From: Ampullaceana balthica
Taxonomy: Eukaryota > Mollusca > Gastropoda > Lymnaeidae
Direction of reading: 5' to 3'
Length of the DNA stretch: 64,000 nt
Assembly (NCBI GenBank): GCA_944989445.1
Contig: CALYLW010000282.1
Span: 434,001 to 498,000 of the forward strand
Positions 33,401 to 45,400 of the stretch are shown one piece after another (position 1 is the stretch's first letter; each line of letters opens with the position of its first letter). The translations under genes were made by a program, and so were the position numbers. A model generated the notes under the pieces. The model saw nothing but the letters and a program-made list of their open reading frames with translations. It was not told the origin of the DNA and did no database searches.

Positions 33401-36400
33401 TCAGGGTCACTGAATTTAATGATGCTCTGAACTGGTCCGAAAATCTGAAAGTGGAAAAAGGGAGGAAAGGTCCTCATTTTTAAATCCTTTATATTGACTT
33501 GTGGCGTCTGCTTGATTACTTGATGCCTTAAATGCCGAAAAAACTTTGGAGGCAGACTTGTGCCGATGATCAAAATGATCTACATGTATCAAAATTTCAA
33601 ATCGATCGAATGTACTGTAATCAAATAATGAATTCTAGGATTATCTCTATTAATCTCTATGTAGCATGTTAATTTTTATGCTAGAGTGTCGCGTTGTGTA
33701 TTATATTGAATAACCTTTTTAATACTTTCCTGTCGCGCTGTGTGGTGCGTATTATATTGACGTACTTTTTAAAAAATAAATTTCCGATCCGTAAATGTAA
33801 ATGCAATTAATTGCTAATCTGTCTCACGGTGCGCACTATATTAAACATATTTTTATAAACCTTTTCCCGTGATCAAATCGAGCTGAAATTTAGCATGCAG
33901 ACTGTAGACGTTTTTTTACTATAAATCCTTTATATCTTCTTATCTATACAGACGCTCCTTCACGCAGAAGATAGTTGCGTCCACAGACCATGACAGATGA
34001 TCTGTTGGCAAGTGATGCAGCGTTCACAGGCCACGGCTTTGTGGGTTCCACGCATTACCCAGCCGCCTAACTACAAGTAGTGTTAGGTACCCATTCGGAG
34101 CGGGGTGACTCAGGGACGCCCTAGGCCCCGGGAACAAACCCTTGCCTTCACACGGATTCGAACCCGTGACCATCGGTACGACAGTCCAGTGCGCTGCCAC
34201 TCGACCACCGCGTCCCCCATATATATATATTAAATATATGTTATATATTTGAGACATAACTAAAATTTTGGATTTTTGGATTGTCGTGAACATTCTTTTA
34301 GTTATGTCTCATATATAAAGGATTTATAGTCAAAGACTTGGTTTTTTTTATGGGTTTTTTAAATTTGATGCATGTAAACAGCATTGTTTGTGTTTGTTAC
34401 AGTGTTGTAGTAAAGTTAAATTATTTAAGTTGGAGAACAAAGTTATAAAAAAATTATAAAGAAATTGAATTCTAAGCTGATACAATTACAAAAACAATCT
34501 AACATTCATAAAACTTCTTTGCTTTTTTTTTAGGTCAATTTTTTCAAGGAGCACAAATAACTGGCTTGATTAATTAATACAATGTAATTACAGTGTCAAG
34601 AAAATAACCTTCTTTTCTTTGGTTTGCTATTCCTTAATAGATTGGCATAAGAGGTTACAGTATAAAGGTAACTAGTTAGTAGACTCTACCAATTATGGAA
34701 ATTTTGTTTATTGTCATCTGCATAATGATGTCGTACTTCTCACCTCATCAGTAGCAATACTCATGTCATCCTTGACATCTGCAAACACTGTCGGCTGTAC
34801 AAAGTAGCCTTTGGAGCCAACTCTCTGACCTCCATAGACCAACCTGGCACCTTCCTCCTGACCTTTCTTTATGAAGCGCAGCACTTTCTCCAGCTGACTC
34901 TTGTTAATCTAGAGATGTCAACAATAAATCAGTTCATAACTCTTTCACTCTCTATTGAGTTGTCATTAAAAAAAACATTTCTAAAATTATTATAGGCCTA
35001 CCCTAGTCAAAACTTTTACAAACTTTACATCACTATTTGAGGATTTCGACACTTGTAAAAGGAATTTTTATTTTTGTGTTTACTAATCCGGGCTTGTTCT
35101 GTTTTTTAATGGTTTTTGTCCAAGATTTAATTGACCAAACTTCCATTTGACCAACTCACAATTGGCCCCTGCTGTGTGTTAGGATCAAAGGCATCCCCTA
35201 CAACTCTGCTCTCTGCTAGCTCCTTGGACTTCTTCACAAACTCCTCATAAATTGTGTCTTGAACAAATGTTCTTGAACCAGCAACACAGTTCTGGCCGAC
35301 ATTTGTCATAATGGCTCCATGAGCAGTTTTGACAGCAAAGTCAACTGAATCAAAATGAAATGTTAAAACCATTAGATGTTAATAACAGATGGCAAATAAT
35401 ATCTTTTGACCTACTCTGCATCAAATTCAAGTCTCAATAGAGAAGAGTAAGAAAGAAAAAAAACTTAGCGAAGTCACAATAAAATACTCTTTATTATTTA
35501 TAATATTAGTTTAGTTTTGCCTCACAAGTACAAATCAGAATAAACAAGAATTTATTTTTAGCCAAATAAAACATTCTTTACATAATGGTACAATATTTCC
35601 TACTCACTGTCAAACATTCTATACATAATGGTACAATATTTCCTACTCACTGTCAAACATTCTATACATAATGGTACAATATTTCCTACTCACTGTCTGA
35701 ATCAGCAAAAATAATGAGTGGGCTTTTCCCACCAAGTTCCAGACTCACTCGCTTCAGGTTGCTCTGAGCAGCAGCCAGCATTACTTTTCTTCCTATCTAA
35801 AAATGTGGCAGTCAAATTATTTGATTACTTTTCTTCCTGTCTAAAAATGTGGCAGTCAAATTATTTGAAAAATGAAAAGGTTACACATAACATTTAACAC
35901 AAAATCTCCAACAATTTTAATTTCAAATCTCTAAGTACATTCCCCCCCCCCAATTCCTATATCTCCTTTTCGTTGAATACCTCAGTCGATCCTGTAAATG
36001 CCACTTTGTCAATGTCCATGTGACTTGTAATGGCTGACCCAGCAGTGTCACCATAGCCAGGCACAACATTTAACACACCAGGTGGGAAGCCAGCCTGTAA
36101 CATTAATAAATACTTTATCCTAGTCAAACTCCAGTAAATAATGTGATATCACATAAGAAAGATAATATTAATTTTATGGTTATCCTTGGAATGGAAGTTG
36201 TCAAGTGTACAGCATAGTCAAGTGAGACAAGATGCTTTAAAAAAACTAAATTTCTCCATGAAAGAATTGAAATGAAAACAACCTATAATATAATTTATTA
36301 AATGAAAATTTGTCTTTGACAAACAGTAATATAATTCTGTTGTAAGTTTTCAAGAACACTTTGATATATAAGACATGCTTGTGAGATCATTAAAAAAAGA

Positions 36401-39400
36401 CAACCATCAAGTTTTTTAAAATTTATACCTATAATTTATACCTATAATTTAAACCTATAATTTATACCTATAATTTAAACCTATAATTTATACCTATAAT
36501 TTATACCTATAATTTATAAAACACTTTAAAAAATTACATGTATTTGTCACATAAACAGATTATAATAGAACCTTCCTATTCAAGTGTTGTATATACATGC
36601 GCATGTGGTTTAAACAATTAAGATGACCTCTTTGAACAGCTGTGCCATATAAAGGGCAGATAATGGTGTTAGTTCAGAAGGCTTGAGTACACATGTGTTA
36701 CCACACGCAATGGCTGGTCCTACTTTCCATGCTGCCATCAGTAGGGGGTAGTTCCACTGCAACATAATAAATAACAATCTCATCTTTCATTTCACTGTTG
36801 GGACCTTCAGTTATTCACTAGATCATTTTTCAGGGATCACTAATAATTAATTATTCTTTCAATAATTCATGCCCCTGCAGAGTTTATTTTGATTGCAGAG
36901 AATTATAAATATGATCAGAATTGTGTTCATAAAAAGGGTAATGAAATTTAAAATCCTGATAAAACTAACTGGAATGATCTGATAAAACTAACTGGAATGA
37001 TCTGATAAAACTAACTGGAATGATCTGATAAAACTAACTGGAATGATCTGATAAAACTAACTGGAATGATCTGATAAAACTAACTGGAATGATCTGATAA
37101 AACTAACTGGAATGATCTGATAAAACTAACCGGAATGATCTGTCCACAGACACCAATGGGTTCATGACGAGTGTAGGTAAAAAAATTTCCATCTGGAATG
37201 AAAAAATATTTTCTTTAGCAAATTTAGATAAATTTAGTCAAAATGCTAAATGCTTTATTTATTTTTGATTAAAATTTATTCCCAAATCTTAATTTATAAA
37301 AACATGAATAATTTTATAAACCAATAAAAAAAAAGATAAAGAAGTGTGAATAAGGCTTCTTTATGAATTTAAATAGATATAGAGCTATATTTTCATTTCA
37401 TTTTAAAAAATATAAAACCAACCAATAGGAATAGTCTTGCCACAAATTTTGTCACACCAACCAGCATAGTACTGGAACAGGTCAATGGCCATGGTCACAT
37501 CCACTACAGCTTCTGTGCGGGGTTTACCATTATCCAATGATTCCAACGACTGAACAATAACATTTTATAATAAAGAAGTGAATATAAAACACAAGAGATG
37601 AGACCATGAGATAACACACAAGAGATGAGACCATGAGATAACACACAAGAGATGAGACCATGAGATAACACACAAGAGATGAGACCATGAGATAACACAC
37701 AAGAGATGAGACCATGAGATAACACACAAGAGATGAGACCATGAGATAACACACAAGAGATGAGACCATGAGATAACACACAGGAGATGAGACCATGAGA
37801 TAACACACAAGAGATGAGACCATGAGATAACACACAAGAGATGAGACCATGAGATAACACACAAGAGATGAGACCATGAGGGTGTTTAGAATCTGAACAT
37901 GATATTTGTCTTTAAGTATTAAGTTTTTAGTGAAATAAAAAAAAATTTAGCAATATTTTGCCTGTCCACAGATGAGTTGGGTCTGTGATTTTGTCATTGA
38001 TTTTAGAAAAAAAAAGTAAAAGCTAGAGTTTTTGCTTGTTTGTGCACCAAATCAAAATGGAGAGCTCTAGTTTTATATATGTGCACCAAATCAAAATGGA
38101 GAGCTCTAGTTTTATATATGTGCACCAAATCAAAATGGAGAGCTCTAGTTTTATATATGTGCACCAAATCAAAATGGAGAGCTCTAGTTTTATATATGTG
38201 CACCAAATCAAAATGGAGAGCTCTAGTTTTATATATGTGCACCAAATCAAAATGGTGAGCTCTAGTTTTATATATGTGCACCAAATCAAAATGGAGAGCT
38301 CTAGTTTTATATATGTGCACCAAATCAAAATGGAGAGCTCTAGTTTTATATATGTGCACCAAATCAAAATGGAGAGCTCTAATTTTATATATGTGCACCA
38401 AATCAAAATGGAGAGCTCTAGTTTTATATATGTGCCCCAAATCAAAATGGAGAGCTCTAATTTTATATATGTGCACCAAATCAAAATGGAGAGCTCTAGT
38501 TTTATATATGTGCACCAAATCAAAATGGAGAGCTCTAGTTTTATATATGTGCACCAAATCAAAATGGAGAGCTCTAGTTTTATATATGTGCACCAAATCA
38601 AAATGGAGAGCTCTAGTTTTATATATGTGCACCAAATCAAAATGGAGAGCTCTAGTTTTATATATGTGCACCAAATCAAAATGGAGAGCTCTAATTTTAT
38701 ATATGTGCACCAAATCAAAATGGAGAGCTCTAGTTTTATATATGTGCACCAAATCAAAATGGAGAGCTCTAATTTTATATATGTGCACCAAATCAAAATG
38801 GAGAGCTCTAGTTTTATATATGTGCACCAAATTAAAATGGAGAGCTCTAGTTTTATATATGTGCACCAAATCAAAGTGGAGAGCTCTAGTTTTATGTCTG
38901 TGGATACAGAGGCAGAAAGAGAAATTTTTGCATCTTCATGATTAAAAAAAATAAATTATTCAATAGTAAAGTACTATGACCATGTTTCAATTGATTATTT
39001 AAAACTATTCAAAGTATATATAGGAAATGAAAAAAAAAGAAGGCATACAGCTACGTATTCAAAGTCCCTTTGCAGCAATGATGCAAACTTTGCAATTAGT
39101 TGTCCTCTCTTTGAAGCATCCAGTGTTCTCCACGGAGATCCCAGCTTGAAAGCTTGTCTAGCTGCAGCAACAGCCAAGTCAACATCTTCCTACATAAAAG
39201 TTCAGATAAACCATAATATGCCAGTATTTCTACAAGGACATTGTTGATGAAAACTTGATGTTTTAAAATTGAGGTGTTAATGTCTGAGGGCACAAACAAA
39301 ATACTTTGGTAATATAAACTCAATTTTAAATTATCTTTAAAAAAATTAATTAACTATCAATTCTCATTAAATCATTTAAGTATCCATGGATATGCCTATT

Positions 39401-42400
39401 ACTGTATCTAACTAATTAGCTGTATTCCTGTTATTTTATTATTTTTAAAAAAAATATGATACTTAAAGCTAACATAATTGTTAATATTGATCGAAAACAA
39501 ATTGACAGCTTAAATATTAAATTTAAGAGCCCTTAAAATGTTAGATCTTAACAAAATTAATACAATTACCTTCTCAGCTCCTTGTATCTCACAGAGTATT
39601 TCTTCAGTTGATGGATTAAGAACAGGAATAGTCTTTTTGTTTACAGCATCAACAAACTCATTGTTGATAAACAACTGAAAAGTAAACAGAAAATTTACGA
39701 TTTTCAAAAAAGTTAAAAAAAACATGGCAAAGGACAAATTGGATGAAAACTTAAATAATAATAAATGATGTCTATTTGAAGAAAATTTTTATATCAGTCT
39801 CCTTTGTGTTGATTTTATGACTGGGGGAATAAGTAGGCCATACATGTATGACTGGGGGAATCAGTAGGCCATACATGTATGATGGGGGAATCAGTAGGCC
39901 TTACATGTATGACTGGGGGAATCAGTAGGACTACATGTATGACTGGGGGAATCAGTAGGACTACATGCATGACTGTGGGAATCAGTAGGACTACATGTAT
40001 GACTGGGGCAATCAGTAGGACTACATGTATGCAATGTCCACGGTTCCGTGGCTCTGATCAAGTGACAGCCATGGAAGATGAGAACCAAGAATTTGGTCAC
40101 GTGACAGGTGTTGGGAATGTGGCGACGAGTCAAAGAATGAGAGCTATCACGTGACAGGTGTTGCTAGACGTGAGATCGAGGGAAGTGTGGGTCATAGCAA
40201 CATTTCTAGAACAGGGGTCATAGCAACATTTCTAGAACAGGGGTCAATGCAGCTTCTTCTTAATTGTGTCAACATCCGTCCCACACCACCATCACTCCAT
40301 TTACCAAAACATTATCTGAATTTTTCTACAACAAAAGGGTTCTTCCAACCCTGTTTACCCAATCTCTGTTCTAATGATGAATATTTATAATGATTTCTGG
40401 AAAGAAACTGACAGGTGGTTTTAGGTGGTGGTGGGGGGGATTTTTGTGACTTTAGTTTTTAAGATGTGGGGGTGGCCTAACATTTTGTGTGGATTATTTG
40501 TGACGTCAAACTCCGGTAAACTTGCATGATGTCATTATAAATGTCCTCCAAGTCAACAATGTAGTCATAATTATTCATCACAGTCAAATTAATTAGCAAA
40601 TTTACAAGAGTGTATCTTTTGTTCAGTTTCATTAAGTTAACATCAAAAAGTTTGCGGGGATGCCACGTGACTGTAGTCTATAGGGGTCTGCCCAAGACAC
40701 GTTCACTCTGTTTAATTGGATCGCATTCATTCCACGAACACCTGTAGCCCATGGTTTAACTGCCGCGAGCTCCATGCATAAATTCAAAGGTGTCCAGCTG
40801 ATCCCTGGCTGATATCGTGCTGGGATCATGAAATGTTTAAACAAAGACTCATCACAAAGGTGGGACATCAGTTATTTACATCAGTTATTTACATCAGTTT
40901 AGCCGAGGATCAGTTGTTATATCCCTTCAGCTGAGTGTCTTCCTCCCACGCCCCCCCCCCGAAATCGTATTTTCATAAATAATGTTTGCGTTAATTACCA
41001 ATAAAATTAATGAGTGAAAAACTATTTAACATCTTTGATCTGCTCAGAAAATATCTAGGGGTCCGCTGCGATGTTAGTTATTGATTTTAAGGGTGGGGGG
41101 GGGGTGATGAAGGAGAGAGTTTAATGATAATGTGGGGGGGGGCGATGAAGGAGAGAGTTTAATGATAATGTGGGGGGGGTGATGAAGGAGAGAGTTTAAT
41201 GATAATGTGGGGGGGGTGATGAAGGAGAGAGTTTAATGATAATGTGGAGGGGGGTGATGAAGGAGAGAGTTTAATGATAATGTGGAGGGGGGTGATGAAG
41301 GAGAGAGTTTAATGATAATGTGGGGGGGTGATGAAGGAGAGAGTTTAATGATAATGTGGAGGGGGGTGATGAAGGAGAGAGTTTAATGATAATGTGGAGG
41401 GGGGTGATGAAGGAGAGAGTTTAATGATAATGTGGGGGGGGGCGATGAAGGAGAGAGTTTAATGATAATGTGGAGGGGGGGTGATGAAGGAGAGAGTTTA
41501 ATGATAATGTGGGGGGGGTGATGAAGGAGAGAGTTTAATGATAATGTGGGGGGGGGTGATGAAGGAGAGAGTTTAATGATAATGTGGGGGGGTGATGAAG
41601 GAGAGAGTTTAATGATAATGTGGGGGGGGGTGATGAAGGAGAGAGTTTAATGATAATGTGGAGGGGGGTGATGAAGGAGAGAGTTTAATGATAATGTGGA
41701 GGGGGGTGATGAAGGAGAGAGTTTAATGATAATGTGGGGGGGGTGATGAAGGAGAGAGTTTAATGATAATGTGGAGGGGGGTGATGAAGGAGAGAGTTTA
41801 ATGATAATGTGGAGGGGGGTGATGAAGGAGAGAGTTTAATGATAATGTGGGGGGGCGATGAAGGAGAGAGTTTAATGATAATGTGGAGGGGGGGTGATGA
41901 AGGAGAGAGTTTAATGATAATGTGGGGGGTGATGAAGGAGAGAGTTTAATGATAATGTGGGGGGTGATGAAGGAGAGAGTTTAATGATAATGTGGGGGGT
42001 GATGAAGGAGAGAGTTTAATGATAATGTGGGGGGGGGTGATGAAGGAGAGAGTTTAATGATAATGTGGAGGGGGGTGATGAAGGAGAGTTTAATGATAAT
42101 GTGGAGGGGGGTGATGAAGGAGAGAGTTTAATGATAATGTGGAGGGGGGTGATGATGGAGAGAGTTTAATGATAATGTGGGGGGGGGGTGATGAAGGAGA
42201 GAGTTTAATGATAATGTGGAGGGGGGTGATGAAGGAGAGAGTTTAATGATAATGTGGGGGGGTGATGAAGGAGAGAGTTTAATGATAATGTGGGGGGGTG
42301 ATGAAGGAGAGAGTTTAATGATAATGTGGGGGGGGGTGATGAAGGAGAGAGTTTAATGATAATGTGGGGGGGGTGATGAAGGAGAGAGTTTAATGATAAT

Positions 42401-45400
42401 GTGGGGGGGGTGATGAAGGAGAGAGTTTAATGATAATGTGGGGGGGGGTGATGAAGGAGAGAGTTTAATGATAATGTGGGGGGGGGATGATGAAGGAGAG
42501 AGTTTAATGATAATGTGGGGGGGGGGTGATGAAGGAGTGAGTTTAATGATAATGTGGAGGGGGGGGTGATGAAGGAGAGAGTTTAATGATAATGTGGGGG
42601 GGGTGATGAAGGAGAGAGTTTAATGATAATGTGGGGGGGTGATGAAGGAGAGAGTTTTATGATAATGTGGGGGGGTGATGAAGGAGAGAGTTTAATGATA
42701 ATGTGGGGGGGGGTGATGAAGGAGAGAGTTTAATGATAATGTGGAGGGGGGGTGATGAAGGAGAGAGTTTAATGATAATGTGGGGGGGGGGTGATGAAGG
42801 AGAGAGTTTAATGATAATGTGGGGGGGGGTGATGAAGGAGAGAGTTTAATGATAATTTTGAGGGGGGTGATGAAGGAGAGAGTTTAATGATAATGTGGGG
42901 GGGTGATGAAGGAGAGAGTTTAATGATAATGTGGGGGGTGATGAAGGAGAGAGTTTAATGATAATGTGGAGGGGGTGATGAAGGAGAGAGTTTAATGATA
43001 ATGTGGGGGGGGTGATGAAGGAGAGAGTTTAATGATAATGTGGGGGGGGTGATGAAGGAGAGAGTTTAATGATAATGTGGGGGGGGGTGATGAAGGAGAG
43101 AGTTTAATGATAATGTGGGGGGGGTGATGAAGGAGAGAGTTTAATGATAATGTGGAGGGGGGTGATGAAGGAGAGAGTTTAATGATAATGTGGGGGGGGG
43201 GTGATGAAGGAGAGAGTTTAATGATAATGTGGGGGGGGTGATGAAGGAGAGAGTTTAATGATAATGTGGGGGGGGTCGATGAAGGAGAGAGTTTAATGAT
43301 AATGTGGGGGGGGTGATGAAGGAGAGAGTTTAATGATAATGTGGAGGGGGGTGATGAAGGAGAGAGTTTAATGATAATGTGGGGGGGGTGATGAAGGAGA
43401 GAGTTTAATGATAATGTGGGGGGGGTGATGAAGGAGAGAGTTTAATGATAATGTGGGGGGGGTGATGAAGGAGAGAGTTTAATGATAATGTGGGGGGGGT
43501 GATGAAGGAGAGAGTTTAATGATAATGTGGAGGGGGGTGATGAAGGAGAGAGTGTAATGATAATGTGGGGGGGTGATGAAGGAGAGAGTTTAATGATAAT
43601 GTGGGGGGGTGATGAAGGAGAGAGTTTAATGATAATGTGGAGGGGGGGTGATGAAGGAGAGAGTTTAATGATAATGTGGGGGGGGGTGATGAAGGAGAGA
43701 GTTTAATGATAATGTGGAGGGGGGGGTGATGAAGGAGAGAGTTTAATGATAATGTGGGGGGGGTGATGATTTAATGATAATGTGGAGGGGGGTGATGATT
43801 TAATGATAATGTGGAGGGGGGTGATGATTTAATGATAATGTGGAGGGGGGGTGATGATTTAATGATAATGTGGAGGGGGGGTGATGATTTAATGATAATG
43901 TGGAGGGGGGGTGATGATTTAATGATAATGTGGAGGGGGGGGTGATGATTTAATGATAATGTGGAGGGGGGTGATGATTTAATGATAATGTGGAGGGGGG
44001 GTGATGATTTAATGATAATGTGGAGGGGGGGGTGATGATTTAATGATAATGTGGAGGGGGGGTGATGATTTAATGATAATGTGGAGGGGGGGTGATGATT
44101 TAATGATAATGTGGAGGGGGGGGTGATGATTTAATGATAATGTGGAGGGGGGGTGATGATTTAATGATAATGTGAGGGGGGGGGGTGATGATTTAATGAT
44201 AATGTGGAGGGGGGGTGATGATTTTGATATGTGGAGGGGGGGTGATGATATGAAATGTGGAGGGGGGGTGATGATTTAATGATAATGTGGAGGGGGGGGT
44301 GATGATTTAATGATAATGTGGAGGGGGGGTGATGATTTAATGATAATGTGGAGGGGGGGTGATGATTTAATGATAATGTGGAGGGGGGGTGTGATGATTT
44401 AATGATAATGTGGAGGGGGGTGATGATTTAATGATAATGTGGAGGGGGGGTGATGATTTAATGATAATGTGGAGGGGGGTGATGATTTAATGATAATGTG
44501 GAGGGGGGGGTGATGATTTAATGATAATGTGGAGGGGGGGGTGATGATTTAATGATAATGTGGAGGGGGGGGTGATGATTTAATGATAATGTGGAGGGGG
44601 GGTGATGATTTAATGATAATGTGGGGGGGGGGTGATGATTTAATGATAATGTGGAGGGGGGGTGATGATTTAATGATAATGTGGAGGGGGGGTGATGATT
44701 TAATGATAATGTGGAGGGGGGGGTGATGATTTAATGATAATGTGGAGGGGGGGTGATGATTTAATGATAATGTGGAGGGGGGGTGATGATTTAATGATAA
44801 TGTGGAGGGGGGGGTGATGATTTAATGATAATGTGGAGGGGGGGTGATGATTTAATGATAATGTGGAGGGGGGGTGATGATTTAATGATAATGTGGAGGG
44901 GGGGTGATGATTTAATGATAATGTGGAGGGGGGGGTGATGATTTAATGATAATGTGGAGGGGGGGGTGATGATTTAATGATAATGTGGAGGGGGGGTGAT
45001 GATTTAATGATAATGTGGAGGGGGGGGTGATGATTTAATGATAATGTGGAGGGGGGGTGATGATTTAATGATAATGTGGAGGGGGGGTGATGATTTAATG
45101 ATAATGTGGAGGGGGGGTGATGATTTAATGATAATGTGGAGGGGGGGGTGATGATTTAATGATAATGTGGAGGGGGGGGTGATGATTTAATGATAATGTG
45201 GAGGGGGGGTGATGATTTAATGATAATGTGGAGGGGGGGTGATGATTTAATGATAATGTGGAGGGGGGGTGATGATTTAATGATAATGTGGAGGGGGGGT
45301 GATGATTTAATGATAATGTGGAGGGGGGGGTGATGATTTAATGATAATGTGGAGGGGGGGTGATGATTTAATGATAATGTGGAGGGGGGGGTGATGATTT

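Noticed and set aside
38003..38945. Long frames (up to 301 aa) on both strands
   Set aside because: They are translations of a 39-bp array. All frames are open because the unit is 13 codons without stops, and no start, splice or domain supports a protein.
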